64,000 nt of DNA from Combretum micranthum (Eukaryota; Streptophyta; Magnoliopsida; Myrtales; Combretaceae). A model generated the notes under the pieces. It had not been told where the DNA came from. It made no database searches and saw nothing but the letters and a program-made list of their open reading frames with translations. The translations under genes were made by a program, and so were the position numbers. The stretch covers positions 2,113,024-2,177,023 of the forward strand of contig JAMXBD010000065.1 of assembly GCA_024138025.1 (NCBI GenBank), in the 5' to 3' direction. Each line of letters begins with the position of its first letter. The stretch's first letter is position 1. Positions 21,462 through 31,656 of this stretch are shown here, piece by piece.

Positions 21462-22198
21462 TAGACATGGGCACGGTTTCGTAACTAAACTGAAACTGTC
21501 TCCACGATTTCGGTCCGATTCTATGAAACTGGCAATTCCTATTCCTGTTTTGGAACTATGAAACTATTTTCTTTTTTTTAAGTAAAAAAATTTTAAATAT
21601 TAAATTTTAACAAAATAAATTTTAAACTCAAAATAATTAATTATTGGGTCTAAAAGTGTTAAATTATTTAGCCAAAAATTTAAAAAATTTGTTTAGAATG
21701 TGCATTTATTTATATACAAACACAACTAATATCAATTAAGTTAGTAATATGAGATTGCAAAATAATCTAGAGGATAATAAGAAAATTAAAATACAAAAAA
21801 TAGTCTCACATTATAAAAGAATGGATTTTTTTAGACGAAGTTTATATATTTATATAAACTAAATTATATATAATTTTAAATTATGTTTATTTGTATTATT
21901 GATAATAAAACAATAAATATTATAAATAATTAATAAATTTTACTATTCATATAAATAGTGTAAATATTAATAATTGTATGTTTAATATAATTTTCAAATT
22001 TTTTATCTAATTTTTTTCTTTTTTTTTAGGGAACCCTTTGAAACCACAGCTTCTACCCAATTATAAGCTATAAAAAGCCTAGGAATCGAAAAACCAACAG
22101 TTCCTTATCCGGTTTTAAAACCAACCAATTGGTCTAGTTTCGGTTCTAGAATCACTAGTGGCGGTTCTCAATTCAGAACGGAGTTGTACCTACATCTA
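21462..22198. mobile_element. Decayed hAT-like non-autonomous element (putative)
   Basis: The left end TAGACATGGGCACGGTTTCG and the inverted right end TAGATGTAGGTACAACTCCG are similar. TAGACATGGGCACGG is a familiar start of plant hAT-type MITEs. The flanking 8-mers TTTAGTAC and CTCAATAC match at 5 of 8 positions, a weak possible target duplication. The interior is very AT-rich and non-coding, with GGTTTTAAAACC and CGGTTCTAGAATC near the right end. Confidence 0.45.
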
Positions 22199-22718
22199 CT
22201 CAATACTTGTATTCTTTTGAACATATACCATTGCTTCTAACTTACCTATTTACTTACCTTTTGTTCTATCCTCTAAGATACGTCAAACAACATACTTAAT
22301 ATCATATGCGTAGTGACATGCATATCGTTTGCCTAGAGTAGGCATCTCAAATTGACTAAACTTAAAAATGACCTAATAATAAAGTGTGTTGTTTGTATGT
22401 GTGTTATTTAATCTGGGCCAAGGAGCGGCATCCTTGATAGTCAATGTCAATATGGTAGTTAGGTACTTAAATTACCGTTGGTGGCTTAGCGGGTGATAAT
22501 GTCTACTTAGGCTTGGAGAGAAGTAATGCAGTCAAGTTCACATTTATGGTAAATCGCATTAAATTATGGGCTACGGTAAGTAAAGATGCGTAATAGCTAT
22601 GAACCATAAATAAGGCTATTACATATAATGTTCCCCTAAGAGGTTAAGGCATTCAGATTGCTTTAAATAACCCCCTGAGCAGTTACTATTACTTAGGACC
22701 CTAGATTTCCATGGCTAT
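22199..22718. other. Spacer before the large gypsy element
   Basis: Less AT-rich than its surroundings, with no long frame and no recognised motif. It may be part of another old retroelement (GGGCCAAGGAGCGGCATCC near 22414), but I cannot support a call. Confidence 0.35.
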
Positions 22719-22959
22719 TGTCTAGAATGTGAGTACCATATCCATTGGGCTTCAAAGCCCAAATACATCGAATGGTCCCAAAGAGAGCTATGCTTGTGGT
22801 GCTGAAACTTCCCTAAACAACAGAAGACCCAGGATCCTATCTCTATTGACGGTATGAGATCTCCTAAAGAACTCTCATCTTGGAAAGGCTAGCAAGCCTC
22901 ATGAGCTCAACCAACCAACACACTCAACCTTTCGACCTCATGATCTCCAACCAAGCACT

Positions 22960-23480
22960 ACAACAAATTTGACATTTGGCTACCAATATATTCGGTATCT
23001 AAAAAGTAAAATTGGTAGCAAAAAGTTTTAGCTACCAAATATCTTCCGGTAAGATTTGAGAAGTTGCTAAAGGGTATAGGCTACTAATGTTGTTTGTTAA
23101 CGAAAAGTAATCCCATTTAGCTACCAAAATATTGGTAGTTGAAAGAGACACTAAATGGTAGCAAGTAATAAGGTTTAGTAGCTAAGATCACTGCTATTGG
23201 CTACTACATATGATTTGGTAGCAAAAAATTTAAGCCTCTTGGTAGCTGGATGCATTGTGATATGGTAGTGAATAATAACTTTTGGTAGCTAAAGGCGATG
23301 CTTTTAACTACCAATTATGAGTGGGTAACAAAATGTCATTTTTTTTTATTACCAAATCTTGGTAGCTAATATCATTATCGAATATTGATATTTAGTAGTT
23401 CAAAATGGTATTATTAGCTACCAAATGCGACTTGATTACTAGGTACACAATGTAATTGGTCACCATTGTCACTTGTATTT
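22960..23480. repeat. Left subterminal repeats of the CACTA element
   Basis: Short repeats of the type GGTAGC(T/A)A and GCTACCAAT recur about every 25-50 bases in both orientations. A matching, shorter cluster lies at about 24780-24965 at the right end. In En/Spm-like elements such clusters bind the regulatory transposase protein and align the ends. Confidence 0.75.
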
Positions 23481-23759
23481 TGTTTACATAACCTGCTATA
23501 TAATAATTTACTTCAACCATTCATCTAAACATAGTAGAACTCACAACAAATTGAAGCCAACATATTGTTGGCATAATATAAAGTTTAACCACAATATAAT
23601 TGTAGGGAAAGTATAACCAACAAACATTAGTCTAAATTAATGTTGAATATAAGTTTCCAAACTGAAAACAAAAGTCTCCAACAATAAGTTGGTTTTCCAA
23701 ACTATGGAACCTAAAAAAAAAAAAAAAACAAGATAGTTAATTTCACATTTCAAAATCCA

Positions 23760-24560
23760 GGATCAGTTGTTACCATTTGAAGTCGCAAAAGAACCATTTG
23801 CTTGAGCCGAATTAATATTTTGTAAGTTGGCTTGCATGATTTCCATTTGCTCACTTTGGCGTCTCACTATTTCTTTAAGCTCTTGCATCTCAACATTAAC
23901 ATTAGTCAATTTAACTCTTGCCCCAGCTAACTCTTGCAAAGTGTTTGTTAATTGCTTGTGTTCCAGCCAATTCTTCTCTAGCATTTGCCAAGTCATCTCT
24001 TAATTCTTGAACCTTAGTAGAATTTGATTCATCCTTTTTTTTTTTAGGCTTTGGACGATGACCAAGTCCACGAACATACCTTGAACATTCACCAAGGACC
24101 ATTGTGCAAATGTCATCTTCAGTTGGTGGGTCCTTATTATTTGGATGAGGGTCACTTTGCATAGCAACCATTGTGGCCTATCACAACATAATATATAGTG
24201 TCATCAAATTAGCAAAACCTTCTAAATAAGGTCATATAATTAAACTAAAATGACAACAACAAAGAACTTACATAATTTTGTTCAGCAATATGAGATGCCC
24301 ATTGACCATTTTGAAAATAACAACAATTATATAATGGCATGCGAGTACATCTCTACACATGAAAGTAACATTCAATTAACAAAATAATTTATTATCAAAT
24401 ATGTTTCGCAAGTAATGATTAACAAAAAAACCATACCGCTTTGTGACGTGCTTATACAAATGATTGAGATCCATTATGATGTATACGGGGTATTTTGCCA
24501 TGATTCTAACATCCCGCCTTTGTGCGTTTCTACATATTGATTCAAATAAAATATAATAAA
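23760..24560 (-). pseudogene. Remnant of a CACTA transposase gene (Transposase_24 / Ptta-En-Spm type)
   Basis: On the minus strand, 23911-24171 reads DDICTMVLGECSRYVRGLGH followed by a lysine run, typical of the C-terminal part of Ptta/En/Spm plant transposases. A coiled-coil tail follows at 23763-23996 (MQELKEIVRRQSEQMEIMQ). Upstream fragments resemble further exons: one near 24280-24350 reads MPLYNCCYFQNGQW and ends at a GTAAGT donor, and one near 24430-24530 reads HHNGSQSFV amid stops. Frame breaks and the missing N-terminus show it cannot make an active transposase. Confidence 0.72.
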
Positions 24561-25351
24561 TAGAAGTTTTTATAAGAAAATATCATAATACACATAATTC
24601 AAATATAACTTTCTTGATGTTTTTCTGAATCAAATATATTACATAAAGATAATCATATATCCTCTCTTCCTTTCAAGTCAATGTAAGGGGTTTTTGCCTT
24701 CCAATTTCTCTACCCCCTAACTTGATGTAATGTTCATGGCATGTATGGAGAAATTGTTTGTATAAATTGGAAAACATTTTACTCACAGCTAATTATAATA
24801 TATTTAGCCATCAAAATAAAATTTTAGTAGTTAAACATCTTCTCTCCAATCCTAAAATTTTCCCTCCATTATATTTACTGCCAATTAATAATTTGGTACT
24901 TAAAAACAACTATTTGCTACCATAATGTGTTGGTAGCTAATAATTTGGTAGCTAATTGTCAATTTTGTTATAGTGAAGGTAAGCACTTTAGTTACATCTC
25001 ATGACTAGGAGTGATACCATCAGCTTAACCCTACTTCGAGAAGTCATTACTTATTAGCTTGGGTACCTTCATCACGTTGGGTACCAGTCAGATATCCGGA
25101 AGCAACCTATCTTGGTATAACCCTAAACATTATAAATAATCCCATTCCCTCTTAGGGAGGGGGACAGAAAAAATAAGAAATAGGTGAATAAGAAAAGGAA
25201 AATTAGACTTGTTTACCTTTTACAGACATACTGTCTTACTATAGACTGACTTAGGCATTGGAGTAGCTGTGCTAGGTAATCTTTCAACGCCCCTTGACTT
25301 TCTTTCATGTTTACAGATCATCTCTACGACCGAAAATCAGCTTGTGCAACA

Positions 25352-25371
25352 CTTGGTGTCAATCTGTAGGA
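25352..25371 (+). other. Primer binding site of the gypsy element
   Basis: CTTGGTGTCAATCTGTAGGA directly follows the 5' LTR end. It resembles the (C)TTGGCGCCGTCTGTGGGA junction seen in many Tat-lineage gypsy elements. The changes fit decay at CpG sites. Confidence 0.65.
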
Positions 25372-25424
25372 AATTAATCTATCCTGCTCCTTAAAACCCA
25401 TAACAATTACTCTTATCCCCCTAC

Positions 25425-26227
25425 AATGCCTAGACTATAGGAGAGCAAGAATCAAGCCGATCTTGCCCCTGCACAACCTGTAGCCACTCTAGTGGGTGAT
25501 GATAGGGCCCTTGAACCGTCGTGCACCAACCAGTGGGCGGCTGCAAATGACAGCCTTTTGGACCCAAGGTGTTTCCTAGAATTAGAAGACTTATGCAGAT
25601 AACTTGTGCATAAGAATAAGGAGAACAGATATTTTAACGCTCTCCTTTAGGCTAGGATCATAGATCTAGAAGGCCTAAAGGACTAACATTTAGAAGAACG
25701 TGCCTCCAGCACATCGTAGAGTACCTCCCCAATACAATTGCCTTCTAAACCCAAAGAGGAACCAGTTGAAAGGAGCCACAGGCGCTCCATGATATCACCA
25801 TAGGCTAGCGCCTTTATTAGAGAGTGGTCCTACAATTTGAACCTACGTTCGAATGAATATCGACGGCATAGTGCTCCTAAGAGCCTGATGAAGACTAATT
25901 AAAGCATCTCATAAAGATGCACAGCTTCCCCACATTCAGATCGAGTTACCTCGAGGCGCCAAATGGAAGACAAAAGACATGCCAAGGTAGGGGTTACGGG
26001 TCTCGGCTCGACCTGGACTTGTAGGGACGATGAGTACACACCCACTGCCAAGGACACCTAGCTCAATTCCAATAAAGAATGCGCACTCAAAGAGATCAAG
26101 AATATGATGAGAAGCTTGTCAATCATTAGGGATGGTTTTAGTGATGAACCTACAGCTAGAATGCTCCGAGCAAGATGCCCTTCGTGGCTGAAGTCCAAAC
26201 CAAGATGCTTCTCATCGGAGCTCAGTT
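25425..26227 (+). pseudogene. Gypsy gag, N-terminal part, cut by copia-2
   Basis: An ATG near 25428 opens a frame reading QADLAPAQPVATLVGDDRAL but with several in-frame stops. Coding-like sequence continues to 26227, where copia-2 inserts. It resumes at 34170 beyond the insertion. The frames are too damaged to define a domain here; the assignment rests on position after the primer site and continuity with the Retrotrans_gag part at 34.3 kb. Confidence 0.6.
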
Positions 26228-26801
26228 TGTAAGGTTTCATACGAAATATTAAATCTTATTTGCAACGGAAAAATTAAAACCCTAAAGCTTGGATCCATGT
26301 GTCCTAATTAAATCGGATACAAAAAGATGATTTGAAATAATACATTGCAATTCGAATTTGTGGAAACCGATATCAATCCGGATCTACAAGGCACCACAAT
26401 TTCGCAGCACCCTTTACTTCGTCCACACAAACAAGCGCCTCCAAAAGAAATCATCTTTGTGTGCTAGCACAATCTAAAACGCTTCTAGATTATTTGAGAA
26501 GAATCTTGTTTTCTTGTGTTTCTCTTTTAGGGTTACAGAATTTCTCTGTCGTCTAATGTGACAATAAAAGTCTTAACCTTAATGAGATGCTATCACACCT
26601 ATTTATATTATGTCAGTATTTTGCACTGACAATAATGCCCCTAATCTTATTAGGGTTGGTAATGATAGTAAATTATTATTCATGGTAATAATTTATTTAT
26701 TCTTCCCATTGCATTTTAAAATTAAATCACTAACTAATGATTAGCCTCAAGTACATGAAATAACAATACTTAGTAATTGGCTTAGGGCACAATCACTAAC
26801 A
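26228..26801 (-). repeat. 3' LTR of copia-2
   Basis: On the minus strand it starts TGTTAGTGATTGTG and ends CCTTACA. It matches 33596-34169. AACCCTAA and CTATTTATATTATG (26597-26610) lie in the plus-strand view, the latter a likely TATA region for the minus strand. Confidence 0.95.
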
Positions 26802-27730
26802 ATCTCCCACTTGCACTAGGCCAAATCACACATATATCTAAAATCCATGATCCCTTTTTGCTTATTCTTTTGTGTGTGACCTAGTAGGTTCATTTGATAT
26901 TGGCAATTAACTTAAAAAACTTTTTAGTAAACAAAACATAAGCAGCCTCTAGCAAGACATTATGTTTACTCAAATCAAATGAAGATCGGTGATCCGATTT
27001 TACCTGTTCTATAACTTATGTCATCATCCTTTTGTCTCGAGATATCTAGATCAAATATAAGACATGGACAGTGTCATTCTTATATCATTCAATCTTATTA
27101 TTTCTTGATCTCTAAGTGAACTGATAAAACAAATGAAATTGATAACACTTATCAATTCATTTGAGCACAACCATGCATTTGTCAATCTCACTTATTGAGG
27201 GGCCTAAAGATATATCTCTCATAAAGAGAAGGACGAATCCCATCTTAATTACTCAATCCCCTCTGCATGATTTACATCATGCCTAATCAAAATCTTTATA
27301 ATTATTCGGTTAAGAACAACGTTTGATTTAGTCGAGACATAATGTCACTCATGTTGGAAACTATGGTGATTTCAGGTCTAAGGATGTATTGACATTGTTA
27401 TTATGAGAATCACTTATGACCTGATCCATGTAGTGATGCATAGCGGGTCAGTCCAATATATATAGATCTCTAATATATATACATATGAGTTTTATCTATA
27501 TCTCTATACATAAACATCTCATGATTATCTAATAAAACTCACTCTGGATATAATTCATTACCATCCCACAATAATGAATATTCAAGAATAAATAGATTAT
27601 TCATGAATCTTTTATAAAGTAAACATCCAAACTTTATAATAAAAAATGCCTCTTAATTAAAATACAAATGAAATGAAATACTTAGTAATTGGCCTAGGGC
27701 ACAATCACTAACAATCTTCCACTTGCACAC
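26802..27730 (-). other. copia-2 3' spacer with a duplicated polypurine tract and LTR edge
   Basis: Minus-strand AGTGCAAGTGGGAGAT abuts the full 3' LTR (26802-26817). A second copy, GTGCAAGTGGAAGAT, sits at 27714-27728 just after pol. It is followed by about 36-44 bp identical or nearly so to the LTR start (27670-27713; TGTTAGTGATTGTGCCCTAG on the minus strand). About 870 bp of non-coding sequence separates the two. The element thus has two plus-strand priming sites, one followed only by an LTR stub. Confidence 0.8.
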
Positions 27731-28440
27731 TAGTGCCATACATGTATCTAACACCCATTGACCTAGTATGGTAATCATGCTTTGTTTGTACAAGAGGCTT
27801 AGTAAGTGGATCACAATATTGTCATCAGATGAAACTCTGCATATTTTGACATCTCCTTTTCGATGATCTCTCGAATGAGATGATAACGTCTGAGTATATG
27901 TTTGGATCGTTGATGTGATATGGGTTCCTTAGCTTGTGCAATAGCACCATTATTATCACAATAAAGGTTTACTGGATTTGCAATGCTAGGAACAACACTT
28001 TCTGTAATGAACTTCTTTATCCAAAACTGCCTCCTTAGCTGCATCTGATGCTGCTATGTATTCAGCTTCTGTTGTAGAATCTGCTACAGTGCTTTGCTTT
28101 GAACTTTTCCAGCTTATTGCACCTCCATTCAAGCAAAAAACATATCCAGATTGCGATCTAAAATCATCAAGGTCAGATTGGAAACTTGCATCTGTGTAAC
28201 CATTTACAACTAGCTCGTCTTCAATCCTCCATATATCAAGAATGTATCTTTAGTTCTTCTTAAGTACTTAAGAATATTCTTGACTGTTGTCCAGTGAGCT
28301 TCACCAGGGTCTGACTGGTATCTACTAGTTATGCTTAATGCATATGACACATCTGGTCGAGTGCATAACATGGCATACATGATTGATCCAATTGAAGCAT
28401 AAGGAATCTTACTCATGCGATCTCGCTCATCATTTGTCAT
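27731..28440 (-). pseudogene. copia-2 RNase H domain and end of RT
   Basis: 28210-28440 encodes the RT tail (IPYASIGSIMYAMLCTRPDV, SRYQSDPGEAHW). 27811-28044 carries the RNase H C-terminal part (VNLYCDNNGAIAQAKEP, HQRSKHILRRYHLIREI). The stretch between 28045 and 28209 contains the GAEYIAAS-type region in shifted frames. Several frameshifts make it non-functional. Confidence 0.85.
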
Positions 28441-28457
28441 TGGACATTGAGTCTTGC

Positions 28458-29092
28458 TTAGATTTTACCATGTGACATTGGCAAGAATCCTCTTTTGGAA
28501 TCTTGCATATTGAACCGATTCAATACTTTGTCTATATATGCACTCTGACTTAGGCCAATGATCTTTCTAGATCTATCTCTATAGATCTTAATGCCTAAAA
28601 TATAGGCAGCCTCGCCTAAGTCTTTCATTGAAAAACACTTTCCTAACCAAGTCTTTACACTCTGTAAGATAGGAATATCATTTCCAATGAGTAATATGTC
28701 ATCCACATATAGCACTAGGAAGACTACTGCACTCCCACTAATTTTCTTGTAGACACAAGGTTCATCTTCATTTTTGATGAATCCAAACTTTTTGACTGCT
28801 TCATCAAATCGAAGATTCCAACTCCGAGATGCCTGCTTCAATCCATAAATGGATCTTTGAAGCTTGCAAACCTTTGTAGAATCCTTGGGATGAACAAAAC
28901 CCTTGGTTGTGTCATATACACATCCTCAAGCAGGTTTCCATTAAGAAACGCTGTTTTGACATCCATTTGCCAGATATCGTAATCATAGTATGCAGCAATG
29001 GCAATAAGAATCCTGATGGATTTAAGCATAGCAACTGGTGAAAAAGTTTCATCATAGTCTATACCATGTGTTTGCTTGAAACCTTTCGCCAC
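28458..29092 (-). pseudogene. copia-2 reverse transcriptase domain
   Basis: 28838-29092 has the RVT_2 start ([38 protein letters not shown]). 28458-28841 has KQASRSWNLRFDEAVK and the catalytic YVDD (28698-28709), then SQSAYIDKVLNRFNM. The two frames are separated by a shift near 28840. Catalytic residues are intact, but the polyprotein is not open. Confidence 0.9.
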
Positions 29093-29111
29093 TAGTCGTG
29101 CTTTAAAGGTC

Positions 29112-29958
29112 TCACATTACCATCCATATCGGTTTTCTTCTTGAAAACCCATTTGCACCCAATGGTTTTATACCTTCAGGTGGATCAATCAAAGTCCATA
29201 CTTGATTGTCATCCATGGATTGTATTTCAGATTTCATGGCTTCCAGCCATTTCTCAGAATCTGGTCCCATCATGGCTTCCTGGTAGGTAGTGGGCTCATT
29301 ATGATCCATGAGCAACACATCACGACTATCTGTAATGAGAAATCCATATCTCTCAGGTTGATGTCGTACCCTATCAGACCTGCGTGGGCCTTGTGTTACT
29401 TGTGGAGGGTCAACAGGTAACTGTGTGACTTGTTGACTTTCTATTGGTGGTATTACACTATTTTGTGGATCTTGGACTTCTTCAAGATGTACTTTACTCC
29501 CACTGGTTCTTCCATAGATAAACTCTTTCTCTAAGAAGATGCCATTCCGAGCGACAAACACTTTGTTTTCGGAGGGATTATAAAAGTAGTACCCTTTGGT
29601 TTCTTTTGGGTACCCACAAAAAGGCATTTATCTGATTTAGGTCCTAATTTGTCTGAGGCTAGACGTCTCACATAAGCCTCACAACCCCAAATCTTGAGGA
29701 AAGACAACTAGGCCTTTTTCGGTCCATATCTCATATGGTGTCTTTTTCCGCCTTAGAAGGAACACGATTTAACGTGAATGCAGCTGTCTCTAGGGCATAG
29801 CCCCAAAAGGATGGAGGAAGATCTGTTTGACTCATCATAGATCGAACCATATCTAATAAGGTTCTATTTCTCCTTTCTGATACACCATTCCACTGTGGTG
29901 TTCCAGGTGGAGTTAATTGTGAAATTATTCCACAATTTCTGAGATGGTCATTAAATTC
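29112..29958 (-). pseudogene. copia-2 integrase C-terminal part and linker
   Basis: 29112-29627 is open for 171 codons and reads from the GYPKETKGYYFYNP box to the RT linker (AMMGPDSEKWLEAMKSEI). Between 29628 and 29958 the third catalytic-site region, including the NRTLLDM-like helix, is readable only across stops and shifts. Confidence 0.82.
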
Positions 29959-30915
29959 TTAGCTTAGATATTCGCCACCTTGATCTGATCGAAGCATTTT
30001 AATAGTTTTGCCAAGCTGATTTTGTACTTCATTCTGAAAAGTTTTAAACATTTCAAACGATTCAGATTTATGCCTCATCAAAAAGACATATCCATATCTA
30101 CTGAAATCATCAGTAAATGTGATGAAGTATTGATAACCTCCTCTAGAAGCAATGCTTAATGGGCCACACACATCAGTATGTATTAGGCCCAATAAATCCG
30201 TTGCCCTTTCACTGTGCCCAGTGAAGGGATCTTTGGCCATCTTGCCTAATAAACAGGACTTGCATATCTCATATGATTCAAAATCAAATGAATTCAAGAA
30301 TCCATCCTTATGGAGCTTCGATATGCGTTTCTCATTTATGTGACCAAGACGACAATGCCATAGGTAGGTCATATTTAAATCATCAGATTTAAGTTTCTTA
30401 GTATTTATGTTATAGATAGATACATTATCAGGTTTCAGATTTAGAACATAAAGACCATCATGTAAATCAGCATTTGCATAAAACATGTCTTTATTATAAA
30501 TGGAGCATTTATTATTCTTAATAATAAACGAAAATCCTTCAATATCTAAACATGAAACAGAAATAATATTCCTACTCAAAGTAGGAACATAGTAGCAATT
30601 GTTCAACATTAACAAGAGCCCACTAGGCAAAGTCAACTCATAACTTCCAACAGCTAGGGCAGCAACCCTTGCTCCATTGCCTACTCGTAAGTCAACCTCG
30701 CCCTTCTTCAGATCTCTACTCTTACTGAGACCCTGCACATTTGTACAAATGTGAGATCCACATCCGGTATCTAATACCCAAGAAGTAGAGACAGATAAAT
30801 TTATTTCTATAACATAAATACCTGAAGCAGTAGTCTGACTACTCTTCTTCCTTTTAGATCTTCCAGATAGAGTTTGCAGTTCCTTTTCAGTGACCTGGTT
30901 CATTAGTGAAAGCAA
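29959..30915 (-). CDS. copia-2 protease, pre-integrase and integrase N-terminal part
   Basis: 318 open codons. The protease region contains LDTGCGSHI, where the usual DTG is followed by C instead of S. The zinc-binding pre-integrase follows (YLWHCRLGHINEKRISKLH, CKSCLLGKM), then the first two catalytic aspartates of integrase (LIHTDVCGPL, MLRSDQGGEYLS). The frame stops right after the second aspartate. Just upstream, near 30905-30925, the gag zinc knuckle is recognisable only across small indels and stops, so it is destroyed. Confidence 0.88.
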   Translation of the reverse strand: MLSLMNQVTEKELQTLSGRSKRKKSSQTTASGIYVIEINLSVSTSWVLDTGCGSHICTNVQGLSKSRDLKKGEVDLRVGNGARVAALAVGSYELTLPSGLLLMLNNCYYVPTLSRNIISVSCLDIEGFSFIIKNNKCSIYNKDMFYANADLHDGLYVLNLKPDNVSIYNINTKKLKSDDLNMTYLWHCRLGHINEKRISKLHKDGFLNSFDFESYEICKSCLLGKMAKDPFTGHSERATDLLGLIHTDVCGPLSIASRGGYQYFITFTDDFSRYGYVFLMRHKSESFEMFKTFQNEVQNQLGKTIKMLRSDQGGEYLS

Positions 30916-30993
30916 ACTCCTTCCTTAGGAGGTTTAGCCTTTGGTTTGGGCTTGGGCTTAGGCTTTGAACCTTTCGCAGCCTTAGCATTTCCT

Positions 30994-31656
30994 TTACCCT
31001 TCCTTTTCATGCCCTTCCCTTTCTAAACCATTAAGATATTGCGGCTTCTTCTTTTTGATATTGACCTCAGCAGTCTTAAGCATTGAATGCAATTCAGAGA
31101 TTGATTTGTCCATATTATTCATTGTGTAGTTCATGACGAACTGGTCATAACTATCTGGCAGCAAATTAAGGATCAAATCAGTAGCAAATTCCTGACTTAT
31201 TGGAAACCCCACCTATCAAGATGATCAATATATCCTTTCATCTTCAGACATGGGCACTTACTGAACCTCCTTCAACCATCTTACAAGAATGTAAGGCCTG
31301 GGTAGTCTCATACCTCTCCTGCCTAGCTTGTTGCTGGAACATTTCCTTGAGATGGAGGATCATCTCATGAGCCTCCATGTTTTCCAGACCCTTTTGAAGT
31401 TCTGGACTCATGGTTGCAAGCATTAGGCATCCTACTTCAAAGAGTCATCAGAATGCTTCTTATAAGCATCCTTTTGAGCTCTTGGAGCATTAGCTGGAGG
31501 TTCCTCAGGAATAGGCTCATCAAGGACATAAAGTTTCTTTTCATTCTTGAGAACAATTCTCAAGTTCCTGAACCAATCTAGAAAATTGGTCCCAATTAAT
31601 TTGTCCTTCTCAAGGACCGATCGCAAAGATAAGTGTGAAGTGTTGTTTGCAGCCAT
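30994..31656 (-). pseudogene. copia-2 gag
   Basis: Start at 31656 (MAANNTSHLSLRSVLEKDKL, TNFLDWFRNLRIVLKNEKK). The C-terminal part lies at 30994-31212 (LILNLLPDSYDQFVMNYTMN, MLKTAEVNIKKKK). Between them (31213-31431) the frame is broken. These are the standard copia gag blocks. A TTTAACTGTAG acceptor-like sequence lies four bases before the ATG on the minus strand. Confidence 0.85.

Larger units (their letters stand above)
22956..24975. mobile_element. CACTA (En/Spm-like) DNA transposon, internally deleted, 2020 bp
   Basis: It starts CACTACAACAAATTTGACA and ends TGTCAATTTTGTTATAGTG, near-perfect CACTA terminal inverted repeats. A 3-bp target duplication AAG flanks it (22953-22955 and 24976-24978). 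Subterminal regions carry many TTGGTAGCTA / GCTACCAA repeats in both orientations, as expected for transposase-binding sites of this superfamily. The 3' LTR of the host gypsy shows the uninterrupted sequence (AACCAAGGCAAGTACT near 42958). Only the tail of a transposase gene remains inside. Confidence 0.95.
22719..25351 (+). repeat. 5' LTR of the gypsy element, split by a CACTA insertion
   Basis: The LTR starts TGTCTAGAATG and ends GTGCAACA. The net length without the insertion is about 610 bp, against 629 bp for the 3' LTR. CACTATAAAT-type promoter sequence (AACATTATAAATAATCCC near 25126) matches AACACTATAAATATCCC in the 3' LTR (43109), which gives a TATA box in both copies. Confidence 0.88.
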
